A stretch of 16,983 nucleotides of DNA from Methanobrevibacter sp. (GCA_021442885.1 JABUVA010000003.1:4550-21532), one strand, 5' to 3'; positions 1 through 7,149 are shown, counted from the stretch's first letter. Notes: generated by a model not told the origin, from the sequence alone. Numbers and translations: made by a program.

Positions 1-618
1 AAGAAAAAACTTGAAATTAAAATACAACAAATACCATCTCATCCTAATCCTAAGGTAAACCTAGAGCAGTATTCAACACCTGCGAATATTGCAGCGGATA
101 TTTTATGGAATGCATATACCTTAGGAGATATTTTTAATAAAAATATTCTAGATTTAGGTTGTGGTTGTGGTATATTTGCAATATCTGCATGTTTACTTGG
201 TGCTAATAATGCAGTAGGTGTGGATATTGATATTGAATCTATTGAAATAGCTAACAAATACTCAACTAAATTTAAAATTGATAATATTGATTTTATAACA
301 TCAGACATTAATAATTTAGATGCTAATTTAAATATTGATACTATTTTTCAAAATCCTCCATTTGGATCTCAAAGATTTGCTACAAAAGGAATTGATTTAG
401 ATTTTATAAATAAAGCAGTTGAATTTAATTTCAATGTTATTTATTCATTTCACATGGCATCAACTGAGGAGTTTTTAGTTAATTATTTCTCAAAATTAAA
501 TTTAGAAATAACACATATATTTAGATATAATTTTAAAATTCCAAAAATATATGAATTTCATAGTGAAGAATTTAAAATAATTGATGTTATAGTAATTAGA
601 GCAATAAAATCTAATTAA
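1..618 (+). CDS. METTL5-family RNA N6-adenine methyltransferase (5' truncated by window edge)
   Basis: The open frame runs from base 1 to the TAA at 616-618, so 205 residues are visible and the true start lies upstream. A Rossmann-type SAM site is seen as DLGCGCGIF at visible residues 51-59, followed by the acidic strand end VDID at 74-77. The catalytic NPPF motif of amino-methyltransferases is at 118-121. The N-terminal stretch with LEQYSTP and the overall length fit the archaeal METTL5-like family (COG2263), so probably only a few residues are missing. The eukaryotic relatives methylate one adenine of small-subunit rRNA; a similar rRNA target here is inferred. It sits two genes upstream of the ribosomal protein cluster, which fits a role in ribosome maturation. 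The family call is solid, the exact substrate is not. Confidence 0.85.
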   Translation, partial: KKKLEIKIQQIPSHPNPKVNLEQYSTPANIAADILWNAYTLGDIFNKNILDLGCGCGIFAISACLLGANNAVGVDIDIESIEIANKYSTKFKIDNIDFITSDINNLDANLNIDTIFQNPPFGSQRFATKGIDLDFINKAVEFNFNVIYSFHMASTEEFLVNYFSKLNLEITHIFRYNFKIPKIYEFHSEEFKIIDVIVIRAIKSN

Positions 619-631
619 ATATAATTTTATT
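603..631 (+). terminator. A/T-only inverted repeat over the METTL5-like gene's stop
   Basis: Perfect 8-base arms (603-610 and 624-631) enclose a 13-base loop holding the stop codon at 616-618. A T-containing stretch follows. The stem has no G or C, so chance occurrence is likely and a terminator role is only a suggestion. Confidence 0.25.
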
Positions 632-897
632 AAGAGTATTTCTTTAAAACATAGAATAAATGAAGATATTAATATATAAAATATTAATAGTTCATGTCAA
701 TTAGGGCAATTAAACAATACATTTATATACTATTTTGTTCATAAATTTTATTAATATATTCTATGAGTTTATTATGTAGTATATTAACTACGGATATTAT
801 AATTGATATAATATTTTCAAATGTATGAGTCTTATTAGTGATAGCTATGTAAACTTAGCACAATGTTTATATATGTTTTTATACAAAATTTAATCTA
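619..897. other. AT-rich spacer before the SPOUT gene
   Basis: This 279-base stretch has no convincing gene on either strand. It holds a perfect 9-base inverted repeat (667-675 and 681-689, all A/T). It also holds a TTTATATAC TATA-like site at 722-730, and the presumed promoter of the next gene at 866-873. A 21-codon open frame at 763-828 has no SD site and is not called. Confidence 0.6.
866..873 (+). promoter_or_regulatory. TATA box of the SPOUT methyltransferase gene, probable leaderless start
   Basis: TTTATATA at 866-873 matches the archaeal TATA-box consensus. Its centre lies about 28 bases before the ATG at 898. Archaeal transcription usually starts about 25-27 bases downstream of the box centre, so the mRNA should begin at or within a few bases of the start codon. 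No SD-like sequence precedes the ATG, in contrast to almost every other gene here. Confidence 0.55.
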
Positions 898-1725
898 ATG
901 TATAAAAATGAGCTATCTGTATTTATTCCAAATTCGTTTCTTTCTGAATCTAAAGATCTTAAAATACGTACCTATAAAATAGGGATTATTGGAAGAGCTT
1001 TAGCTGTTTACAAAGTAAACAAAGTTGTAATCTACAATGATGCGCAATTGAAAGATGAAGAAGGACAAGAAGATGGAGAATTTATTGCTGAAATTTTAAG
1101 TTTTATGAATACTCCTCAATATTTGAGAAAAAGAGCATTCCCTTTAAAACCAGAATTAAAGCATGTTGGAATTCTTCCTCCCCTTAGAACTCCTCACCAC
1201 CCTGTTGATAAAAATCCACAGGTTGGAGATTACAGACAAGGTTTTACTGTAAAGAGAAATAATAAAGGAACTTTTGTAGATATAGGTATGGATAAACTTG
1301 CATTCTGCAAAGAGCAACTTAGTGTTAAGAAAATATTTAGCTTTAAAATCACTAAAATTGCTAAAAAAGAAGTAATTGTCACACCTGATGAACCAGATGA
1401 CGTTTACTGGGGATATGATGTTATATCCTCTAATAAAAGTCTTAAAAATAGCTTGAAATTAATCAATCCTGATCTTGTTATTGAGACTACAAGAAAGGGA
1501 GATTCTATTAATTCTATTTTTAATGAATTAAGATTTAAAGTAGAAGATTGTACAAGTACTGCTATTTTGTTTGGTGGGCCTTATTCTTCAATTCAGGAAG
1601 ATGTTTCTTCAGGAAAATGGGATTTATTCTCTATTAATACAATTCCTAGCCAAGGAACAGAAACTGTTAGAACTGAGGAAGCTGTTATTGCTACACTTTC
1701 TTTAGTTAACTTTATAAGATTTTAA
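898..1725 (+). CDS. SPOUT-superfamily RNA methyltransferase, DUF171/COG2106 (MTH1-like)
   Basis: This 275-residue protein matches the archaeal DUF171 family (PF02598), whose eukaryotic members include SPOUT1/CENP-32. Visible hallmarks are the conserved GILPPLRTPHHP at 91-102, an inserted OB-like segment at about 105-165, FGGPYSSIQE at 225-234, and a glycine-rich knot region near NTIPSQGTETVRTEEA at 247-262, where SPOUT enzymes bind SAM. The family is expected to methylate RNA, probably uridine; the substrate of the archaeal members is not clear to me. In Methanothermobacter the homologue is likewise immediately upstream of uL3, as I recall. The ATG at 898 gives the normal family N-terminus (SVFIPNS). 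There is no SD, and a TATA box 28 bases upstream points to leaderless translation. It is separated from uL3 by 330 bases, so it is probably its own transcription unit. Confidence 0.85.
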   Translation: MYKNELSVFIPNSFLSESKDLKIRTYKIGIIGRALAVYKVNKVVIYNDAQLKDEEGQEDGEFIAEILSFMNTPQYLRKRAFPLKPELKHVGILPPLRTPHHPVDKNPQVGDYRQGFTVKRNNKGTFVDIGMDKLAFCKEQLSVKKIFSFKITKIAKKEVIVTPDEPDDVYWGYDVISSNKSLKNSLKLINPDLVIETTRKGDSINSIFNELRFKVEDCTSTAILFGGPYSSIQEDVSSGKWDLFSINTIPSQGTETVRTEEAVIATLSLVNFIRF

Positions 1726-1731
1726 TTCGAA

Positions 1732-1752
1732 CTCTAATTTTTTTAATTAGGG
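1732..1752 (+). terminator. Hairpin after the SPOUT gene, candidate terminator
   Basis: Arms CTCTAATT (1732-1738 plus 1739) and AATTAGGG (1745-1752) pair over 8 bases with one G-U wobble around a T5 loop. The hairpin begins 7 bases after the stop codon. A T5 run lies at 1765-1769. This could end the SPOUT transcript, although archaeal termination depends more on T-tracts than on hairpins. Confidence 0.4.
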
Positions 1753-1909
1753 ATTTTGCTCAACTTTTTATACATTTGAAGTTTTTAAGACTTTCTTATA
1801 GATTATATTATTGCAGATGATTTATACATTAAATAACCATTTTTTAAGTGGTTAAATTAAATTTAAATCTAGAATATATTAAATTTAATATTTATGGTAG
1901 TTATAACAT

Positions 1910-1976
1910 TGGCTTTTAATTTATAACTATTTATAATGGCTTTAATAATTTTATTAAAGTTTAACTGGCTATTAAT
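1910..1976 (+). repeat. Three degenerate direct repeats, TGGCTWTTAAT type, upstream of uL3
   Basis: The copies are TGGCTTTTAAT (1910-1920), TGGCTTTAAT (1937-1946) and TGGCTATTAAT (1966-1976). Each is preceded by a TATAAC- or TTTAAC-like word, and the starts are 27 and 29 bases apart. The even spacing and same orientation suggest a tandem protein-binding site or an old duplication. Function is unknown. Confidence 0.45.
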
Positions 1977-2055
1977 TAGCTATTTGTTAGAAAATTAATT
2001 AAAACTAATTAATTTAAAAAATAAAGGAAATTTAAATCAAAGGAGGTTAGATTAA

Positions 2056-3066
2056 ATGGTAAGACATCACCAGCCAAGAAAAGGGTCTGTTGCTTTTAGT
2101 CCAAGAAAAAGAGTAGCAAAAGAGACTCCTAGAGTAAAATCTTGGCCAAAAAATGATGAACCAAAATTATTAGGCCTCGCGGGTTATAAAGTCGGTATGA
2201 CACATGCTTTAGTGACAGAAACCGATAAAAACTCTCCAAGAAATGGTATGGATGTATTTACTCCTGTAACTGTATTGGAAGTACCGCCGGTCGTAGTAAT
2301 GGGAATTAGAGCATACGAAAAAACTTCTCGTGGAATGAAAGTAATCACCGAAGTTCTTGCAGATAATTTAGATGAAGAACTCTCAAGGAAAATTTCACTT
2401 CCTAAAGAGTATAATAAATCTGAAGCTATTGCAAAAATACAAGGTGCATTAGAAAACACAGAAGATATTAAAGTTTTAGTACACACCAATCCTAAAGTAA
2501 CAAGTGTACCTAAGAAAAAACCAGACATATTCGAGTGTGGTATTGGTGGAGCAACTCCAGAAGAAAAACTTAACACTGCATTAGAATTATTAGGTAATGA
2601 AGTAAGTGCAAGTGACATATTCAAAGAAGGTCAATTTGTTGATGCAATTGCAACTACAAAAGGAAAAGGATTCCAAGGTGTAGTTAAAAGATGGGGAATT
2701 AGAATTCAATATGGTAAAGCTGCTAGAAGTAGTAAAGCAAGACACGTAGGTTCTATTGGACCTTGGACTCCATCAAGAACTATGTGGACCGTAGCACAAG
2801 CAGGTCAAATGGGATACCATAAAAGAACCGAATTCAATAAAAAGATTTTAAAAATTGCATCTAAAGATGAAGTTGATCAAATCAACCCAGATGGTGGATT
2901 TTTACACTATGGTCTTGTTAAAAACGATTATGTTTTAGTAAAAGGCTCACTTCCAGGTCCATCTAAAAGATTAGTCATTTTAAGGGAACCTATCAGACCT
3001 AATAACAAGTCTGAAGATTTACCTCAAATAAACTATATAAGTACAAAATCTAAACAAGGGGTATAA
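2056..3066 (+). CDS. rpl3: 50S ribosomal protein uL3 (L3p)
   Basis: At 336 residues this is the normal length for archaeal uL3, a large-subunit protein whose loop reaches towards the peptidyl-transferase centre. The N-terminus MVRHHQPRKGSVAFSPRKR and the early GLAGYKVGMTH are family signatures. The central GKGFQGVVKRWG (about residues 203-214) and GQMGYHKRTE (about 249-258) lie in the basic rRNA-binding core. The start is supported by a strong AGGAGGT SD 8 bases upstream. It opens the S10/spc-type operon, so the 330-base region before it probably controls expression of the whole cluster. Two bases separate its stop from uL4. Confidence 0.97.
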   Translation: MVRHHQPRKGSVAFSPRKRVAKETPRVKSWPKNDEPKLLGLAGYKVGMTHALVTETDKNSPRNGMDVFTPVTVLEVPPVVVMGIRAYEKTSRGMKVITEVLADNLDEELSRKISLPKEYNKSEAIAKIQGALENTEDIKVLVHTNPKVTSVPKKKPDIFECGIGGATPEEKLNTALELLGNEVSASDIFKEGQFVDAIATTKGKGFQGVVKRWGIRIQYGKAARSSKARHVGSIGPWTPSRTMWTVAQAGQMGYHKRTEFNKKILKIASKDEVDQINPDGGFLHYGLVKNDYVLVKGSLPGPSKRLVILREPIRPNNKSEDLPQINYISTKSKQGV

Positions 3067-3068
3067 TC

Positions 3069-3833
3069 ATGAAGGTAAATGTTTATTCAATGGAAGGGGA
3101 AGTTAACGGAGATATAGAACTTCCAGCTATTTTTAATGAAGAATACAGGCCAGATTTAATAAAAAGAGCAGTAATTTCTTCACAAACAGCAAGAGTTCAA
3201 CCATGGGGAAACGACCCAATGGCTGGTAAAAGAACTAGTGCTAAAGGATGGGGTTCAGGTAGAGGTGCTGCAAGAGTCCCTAGGATTAAAAACGGAGCAA
3301 AAGCTGCTTTTGTACCAATGGCTATCGGCGGTAGACAAGCACATCCTACAAGATCTGAAAAAAATCATCATGAAAAAATTAACATAAAAGAAAGAAGATT
3401 TGCAATCAGATCAGCAGTTGCTGCAACTACTAATAAAGACTTAATTGAAGGAAGAGGTCATGTTACTGGTGAATTAGAACAATTCCCAATAGTAGTTGAT
3501 GATGATATATGTTCTTTAAAATCCACTAAAGAAACTCGTGAAGTATTTAAAGCTTTAGGAGTTTATGATGATATTGAACGTGCTAAAAATAGTAAAAAAA
3601 TCAGAGCAGGAAGAGGAAAAACTAGAGGACGTAAATATAAAAAATCTAAAGGACCTCTTTTAGTTGTTGGTGAAGATAAAGGCATCAGTTTAGGTGCAAG
3701 AAACCATGCAGGTGTAGATGTTGTATGTGTTGAAAACTTAAATGCAGAATTATTAGCACCAGGTACACATGCTGGAAGACTCACTATTTTTACTAAATCA
3801 GCAGTTGAAAAATTAGGAGGTTTGTTCCAATAA
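3069..3833 (+). CDS. rpl4: 50S ribosomal protein uL4 (archaeal L4/L1e family)
   Basis: This 254-residue protein has the archaeal/eukaryotic uL4 pattern. A basic loop at about residues 43-75, with QPWGNDPMAGKRTSAKGWGSG, extends into the exit tunnel. HPTRSEKNHHEKIN follows at about 93-106, and a conserved C-terminal VDVVCVENLNAELLAPGTHAGR-type segment closes the fold. The ATG is 2 bases after the uL3 stop, and the SD-like AGGGG lies inside the end of uL3, implying coupling. In bacteria uL4 represses its own operon; nothing here shows that for this organism. The stop codon falls in the loop of a short hairpin (3825-3840). Confidence 0.96.
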   Translation: MKVNVYSMEGEVNGDIELPAIFNEEYRPDLIKRAVISSQTARVQPWGNDPMAGKRTSAKGWGSGRGAARVPRIKNGAKAAFVPMAIGGRQAHPTRSEKNHHEKINIKERRFAIRSAVAATTNKDLIEGRGHVTGELEQFPIVVDDDICSLKSTKETREVFKALGVYDDIERAKNSKKIRAGRGKTRGRKYKKSKGPLLVVGEDKGISLGARNHAGVDVVCVENLNAELLAPGTHAGRLTIFTKSAVEKLGGLFQ

Positions 3834-3840
3834 ATTGGAA
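3825..3840 (+). repeat. Hairpin straddling the uL4 stop codon
   Basis: TTCCAAT (3825-3831) and ATTGGAA (3834-3840) are perfect inverted repeats. Folded with a TAAA loop, the stop codon TAA (3831-3833) is at the tip of a 6-bp stem. The SD of uL23 (GGTGAT, 3846-3851) begins five bases later, so the fold could affect hand-over of ribosomes to uL23. Confidence 0.4.
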
Positions 3841-3855
3841 AAATAGGTGATTATT

Positions 3856-4116
3856 ATGGATGTTTATTCAATTATTATCAAACCTCATGTTACTGAAAAA
3901 ACCATGAATTTAATTGATCAAAATAATGAAATAGCTTTTGTTGTAAAACGTACTGCAAACAAAAGAACAATCAAAATAGCTTTTGAACAATTATATGAAG
4001 AAAAAGTAGAAAGAGTAAATACTCATATCACTCCTTATGGTGAAAAAGTAGCATATATTAAACTTGTTGAACCAGAAATGGCAGAAGATATTGCTATTAA
4101 AATAGGTGTATTCTAA
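3856..4116 (+). CDS. rpl23: 50S ribosomal protein uL23
   Basis: From ATG 3856 the product is 86 residues, the usual archaeal size. uL23 sits at the tunnel exit, where the signal recognition particle docks. The family pattern is clear: IIIKPHVTEKT near the N-terminus (residues 6-16), NEIAFVVKRTANKRTIKIAFEQ in the middle, and VNTHITPYGEKVAYIKL near the C-terminus. An in-frame GTG at 3847 exists but belongs to the SD itself (GGTGAT, 3846-3851), which is spaced 4 bases from the ATG. The ATG is therefore preferred. Its stop TAA is fused to the SD of uL2 (TAAGGAGG). Confidence 0.95.
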   Translation: MDVYSIIIKPHVTEKTMNLIDQNNEIAFVVKRTANKRTIKIAFEQLYEEKVERVNTHITPYGEKVAYIKLVEPEMAEDIAIKIGVF

Positions 4117-4128
4117 GGAGGAATTTGA

Positions 4129-4854
4129 ATGGGAAAACGATTAATAATTCAAAGAAGAGGAAGAGGAACTCCTACTCACCGTGTTGCTTCTCATCGTTTC
4201 AAAGATAAAATTAGATATAGATCTTACGATGCATTAGAAAAAGAAGGCAGTATTAAAGGTATTGTTACTGATATTGTACATGACCCAGCAAGAACTGCTC
4301 CTATTGCAGAAGTCAAATTCGAAAATGGTGAGAAAAAATTCATATTAGCTCCAGAAAGTATTCAAGTTGATGATGAAATCGAATGTGGTATTTCAGCACC
4401 AATTAAATTCGGTAATACTTTACCATTAGCTGAAATTCCTGAAGGAACTCCTATTTACGATATTGAAAATACTCCTGGAGATGGTGGTCGTTTTGTAAGA
4501 TCATCTGGAACTTATGCTTCTTTAATTACTCATGATGCTAATCAATCTGTTGTTGAATTACCATCAGGTGAGTTAAAATATTTAAACCCACAATGCCGTG
4601 CAAGTATTGGTGTTGTAGCTGGAGGAGGAAGAAAAGAAAAACCATTCCTCAAAGCTGGAAACAGATGGCATGCTTACAAAGCTAAAGGTAAGAAATTCAT
4701 GACCGTTAGAGGAGTAGCAATGAACGCAGTAGATCACCCTCACGGGGGAGGTAACAGACAACATCCTGGTCGTCCTACTACTATTTCAAGAGATGCACCA
4801 CCAGGAAGAAAAGTTGGTTCTATTGCAGCTAGAAGAACAGGATTAAGAAGATAA
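4129..4854 (+). CDS. rpl2: 50S ribosomal protein uL2
   Basis: This 241-residue protein is uL2, needed for subunit joining and peptidyl-transferase centre structure. The N-terminus [18 protein letters not shown] is typical of archaea. An OB-like and SH3-like pair of RNA-binding domains follows. The hallmark [16 protein letters not shown] is at about residues 201-216, including His203 and His205 beside the catalytic centre. It ends with the basic GSIAARRTG motif. The AGGAGG SD at 4116-4121 overlaps the uL23 stop. Its own stop is doubled (TAA TAG at 4852-4857). Confidence 0.97.
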   Translation: MGKRLIIQRRGRGTPTHRVASHRFKDKIRYRSYDALEKEGSIKGIVTDIVHDPARTAPIAEVKFENGEKKFILAPESIQVDDEIECGISAPIKFGNTLPLAEIPEGTPIYDIENTPGDGGRFVRSSGTYASLITHDANQSVVELPSGELKYLNPQCRASIGVVAGGGRKEKPFLKAGNRWHAYKAKGKKFMTVRGVAMNAVDHPHGGGNRQHPGRPTTISRDAPPGRKVGSIAARRTGLRR

Positions 4855-4868
4855 TAGAGGGTGTTTCA

Positions 4869-5279
4869 TTGGCAAGAAAAGTATTTAAATATAAAGGTCA
4901 TACTCTTGAAGAATTACAAGACATGTCTTTAGAGGAAGTTATGGAATTACTCCCAGCAAGACAAAGAAGATCTTTAAAAAGAGGTTTTTTACCAAGACAA
5001 CAAATTGTTTTGGATAAAATGAGAAAATTAAACAAAGAAGGAACTAAAGATGGTAGACCAGTAGTAATCAGAACTCACTGTAGAGATATGGTTGTAATAC
5101 CTGAAATGGTTGGTACTACCTTTGGAATTTATGACGGACATGAATTTGTTGAAGTAACTATTGTGCCAGAAATGATTGGTCATTACTTTGGTGAATATGC
5201 ACCAACAAGAAAAAGCGTTCAACATGGGGACCCTGGTATGGGTGCTACAAGATCATCTATGTTCGTACCACTTAAATAA
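4869..5279 (+). CDS. rps19: 30S ribosomal protein uS19
   Basis: This is a 136-residue product of archaeal type (eukaryotic uS19/RPS15 relative), longer at the N-terminus than bacterial S19. Signatures include [13 protein letters not shown] at about residues 28-40, then [32 protein letters not shown], and the closing [22 protein letters not shown]. It binds the head of the small subunit. The start is TTG at 4869, supported by GAGGGTG (4857-4863) spaced 5 bases; no ATG upstream would give a better family N-terminus. The stop is fused to the next SD (TAAGGAG, 5277-5283). Confidence 0.96.
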   Translation: MARKVFKYKGHTLEELQDMSLEEVMELLPARQRRSLKRGFLPRQQIVLDKMRKLNKEGTKDGRPVVIRTHCRDMVVIPEMVGTTFGIYDGHEFVEVTIVPEMIGHYFGEYAPTRKSVQHGDPGMGATRSSMFVPLK

Positions 5280-5291
5280 GGAGTTTAGATC

Positions 5292-5756
5292 ATGGCAAAT
5301 AGATATGCTTATAATAAAAAAGGTAATGAAGCAAAAACTGCACGTGCTATGGCTAAATCCCTTAAGATTTCCCCTAAACACAGTGTTGAAATTTGCAGAG
5401 CAATTAGAGGAATGGATGTCGAACAAGCTAAAGAATATTTAGAAAATGTTATTGATATGAAACAATCTGTTCCATTCAAAAGACATAACAAAAAAGTAGG
5501 TCACAGAAAAGGACAAAAAGGTTGGCCATCAGGAAGATACCCTGTTAAAGCATCTGCTGAAATTTTAAAAGTATTAATTAATGCTGAAGCTAATGCTGAA
5601 TACAAAGGTATGGATACTGAAAAACTTTTCATTGAACATATTTCAAGTCATAGAGGAGTTGTAATCCAAGGAGCTATTCCAAGAGCATTTGGTAGAGTTA
5701 CTCCGTTCAATACACCAACAACTCACATTCAAATAGTATTAAAGGAGGCTAACTAA
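5292..5756 (+). CDS. rpl22: 50S ribosomal protein uL22
   Basis: This 154-residue protein has the archaeal uL22 layout. It starts [19 protein letters not shown], continues with a helical core carrying [15 protein letters not shown], then a tunnel-reaching basic hairpin around [15 protein letters not shown] (about residues 63-77), and ends [11 protein letters not shown]. The protein lines the nascent-chain tunnel. The GGAG SD overlaps the region just after the uS19 stop. Its stop TAA shares one base with the uS3 ATG (TAATG at 5754-5758), so translation of the two is likely coupled. Confidence 0.96.
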   Translation: MANRYAYNKKGNEAKTARAMAKSLKISPKHSVEICRAIRGMDVEQAKEYLENVIDMKQSVPFKRHNKKVGHRKGQKGWPSGRYPVKASAEILKVLINAEANAEYKGMDTEKLFIEHISSHRGVVIQGAIPRAFGRVTPFNTPTTHIQIVLKEAN

Positions 5757-6526
5757 TGATAGAAAAAGATTTTGTCACTGAAGGCCTTAGAAGAACCAGA
5801 ATTGACGAATATTTTGAAGAAGAACTCGAAAGAGCTGGATATGGTGGTATGGATGTACAAATAACACCTTTAGGTACTATGGTTGTAGTTTATGCAGAAA
5901 GACCTGGTATGGTTATTGGTAGAGGCGGAAAAAATGTAAGAAGCATCACCAATACTCTTAAAAATGAGTTCGGATTAGATAATCCTCAAATTGAAGTTAA
6001 AGAAGTAGAAACTCCAGAACTTAACCCAAAAATTATGGCTTATAAAGTAGCTAATATGTTACAAAGAGGAATGCACTTTAGAAGAGTTGCTTATTCCACT
6101 ATACGTAGAATTATGGGTGCTGGAGCTCAAGGTGTTGAAGTCACTATTTCAGGTAAAATTAGAGGTTCAAGATCAGCTGTAGCTAAATTTGTAGAAGGTT
6201 ATATCAAAAAATGTGGTGAACCATCTACTAGATTTGTAGAAGAAGGATTTGCTACAGTACAATTAAAACCTGGTGTTTTAGGTATTTATGTAAGAATTAT
6301 GCCTCCAGCAACAATATTACCAGATACTGTTGAGATTCTACCTCCAACTGAAAAAATCGTTGAAGATGGCGAAGTTATTGCAGAAGGTGAAATGGAAATC
6401 GAAGAATCCATAACCCCTGATGATGAAGCTATTGTTGAAGACGAAGAATTAGTTGAAGAAATAGAAGACCTCGATGAATTAGAGGAAATAGTTGAAGAAG
6501 AAGATGCAGAAGCAGACAAGGATTAG
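5756..6526 (+). CDS. rps3: 30S ribosomal protein uS3 with a long acidic C-terminal tail
   Basis: The first roughly 198 residues are standard archaeal uS3. They contain a type-2 KH RNA-binding domain with GRGGKNV at about residues 55-61, then the C-terminal S3 domain with ISGKIRGSRS and GVLGIYVRIMPP. The protein lies at the mRNA entry channel. Residues 199-256 form a low-complexity tail in which 31 of 58 residues are Asp or Glu, with almost no positive charge after the first residues. Such a tail is far more acidic than the basic body. The SD GGAGG (5744-5748) lies inside uL22 and the ATG overlaps its stop. The tail reads in frame to a clean TAG, so it is not a frameshift product. Confidence 0.95.
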   Translation: MIEKDFVTEGLRRTRIDEYFEEELERAGYGGMDVQITPLGTMVVVYAERPGMVIGRGGKNVRSITNTLKNEFGLDNPQIEVKEVETPELNPKIMAYKVANMLQRGMHFRRVAYSTIRRIMGAGAQGVEVTISGKIRGSRSAVAKFVEGYIKKCGEPSTRFVEEGFATVQLKPGVLGIYVRIMPPATILPDTVEILPPTEKIVEDGEVIAEGEMEIEESITPDDEAIVEDEELVEEIEDLDELEEIVEEEDAEADKD

Positions 6527-6544
6527 TCATAGTGAGTTGTTACA

Positions 6545-6751
6545 ATGGCGATTTTAAGAAGTAAAGAAATTTGGGACATGGAAGTCGATGAGATTCAGGA
6601 AAAATTAGTTGAACTCAAAGCAGAATTATCCAAAAATGTTTCTAAAAATGCAGCTGCAGGTGTTAATGAAAACCCTGGAAAAATTAGAGAATTGAAAAGA
6701 ACTATTGCTCGTGTTCTTACAATTTTAAACGAAAAACAGAAGGAGAATTAA
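6545..6751 (+). CDS. rpl29: 50S ribosomal protein uL29
   Basis: This small 68-residue helical protein has the family pattern: LRSKEIWDME at the start, LVELKAELSKN in the first helix, and GKIRELKRTIARVLTILNEK in the second. uL29 lies beside the tunnel exit next to uL23. The SD is weak (GTGAG-like at 6533-6537). The gap after uS3 is 18 bases, and the aIF1 ATG follows the stop without a spacer. Confidence 0.93.
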   Translation: MAILRSKEIWDMEVDEIQEKLVELKAELSKNVSKNAAAGVNENPGKIRELKRTIARVLTILNEKQKEN

Positions 6752-7093
6752 ATGTCAAAAATCTGTGATGTATGTGGGCTTCCCGAAGAACTTTGTGTAT
6801 GTGAAGAGATTGCACGTGAAGTTCAAACTGTTAAAGTTTTTACAGTTAGAAGAAGATTCGGTAAACTCATGACTATTATTGAAGGTATAGATGAGCACGA
6901 TATCGATATTAAAGAATTGACAAAAACTCTTAAAGCAAAATGTGCTTGTGGTGGAACTTCCAAAAACAGTCAAATTGAACTCCAAGGAGATCATAAGGTT
7001 AAAGTTAAAGAAGTTTTATCCGATTTGGGTTTTTCATCAGACACAATCGAAATTCGCGAGTCTAAGAAAAACAATCGAAAAAGAAGAAGGTAA
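6752..7093 (+). CDS. Translation initiation factor aIF1 (SUI1/eIF1 family)
   Basis: This 113-residue protein helps the small subunit select the correct start codon, like eukaryotic eIF1. The N-terminus carries a Cys cluster (C5, C8, C15, C17), which may bind a metal and is common in archaeal aIF1. The SUI1 fold follows from about residue 28 with [19 protein letters not shown], then [12 protein letters not shown] at about 61-72 and [20 protein letters not shown]. It ends in a basic tail (KKNNRKRRR). The ATG immediately follows the uL29 stop. The SD GGAG is inside the end of uL29. Presence in this cluster is usual in Euryarchaeota. It may be labelled sui1 in databases. Confidence 0.95.
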   Translation: MSKICDVCGLPEELCVCEEIAREVQTVKVFTVRRRFGKLMTIIEGIDEHDIDIKELTKTLKAKCACGGTSKNSQIELQGDHKVKVKEVLSDLGFSSDTIEIRESKKNNRKRRR

Positions 7094-7120
7094 TCTATCA
7101 TTCGATAATAGATTTCGAAT
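7093..7120 (+). repeat. Two interleaved inverted repeats between aIF1 and rnp1
   Basis: ATCTAT (7093-7098) pairs with ATAGAT (7108-7113), and ATTCGA (7100-7105) pairs with TCGAAT (7115-7120). The arms are interleaved, so the stems are either alternatives or a pseudoknot. The connecting loops (1, 2 and 1 bases) are very short for a pseudoknot, so alternatives are likelier. The first arm overlaps the last base of the aIF1 stop. Confidence 0.35.
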
Positions 7121-7149
7121 AATTCGGCTGATTGATTTCATGTGATAGT

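Larger units (their letters stand above)
1726..2055 (+). promoter_or_regulatory. 330-base regulatory region / leader of the ribosomal protein operon
   Basis: There is no open frame of note. From left to right it holds the hairpin at 1732-1752 and two identical TTTATACATT blocks (1767-1776 and 1821-1830) that could be TATA boxes. It then holds a 7-bp hairpin (1834-1840 with 1848-1854, one wobble), a TTTATAA site at 1930-1936, a threefold degenerate repeat (1910-1976), a perfect 10-base A/T inverted repeat (1992-2001 and 2006-2015), and a strong SD (AGGAGGT, 2041-2047) 8 bases before the uL3 ATG. If either TTTATACATT block is the promoter, the mRNA leader would be about 200 bases or more. Which TATA-like site is used cannot be settled by reading. 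Confidence 0.5.

Noticed and set aside
667..689. Perfect 9-base A/T inverted repeat as a terminator or operator
   Set aside because: It is purely A/T in very AT-rich DNA and too far from either gene to assign a role; noted only in the spacer entry.
763..828. Short open frame of 21 codons in the METTL5-SPOUT spacer
   Set aside because: It has no SD, no recognisable motif and a composition no different from the surrounding AT-rich spacer.
2184..2624. Minus-strand open frame of 146 codons opposite uL3
   Set aside because: It lies wholly inside a certain gene, has no SD and no family resemblance.
6286..6519. Minus-strand Ser/Ile-rich open frame of 77 codons
   Set aside because: It is the reverse complement of the GAA/GAT-rich uS3 acidic tail; the serine richness is a codon artefact.
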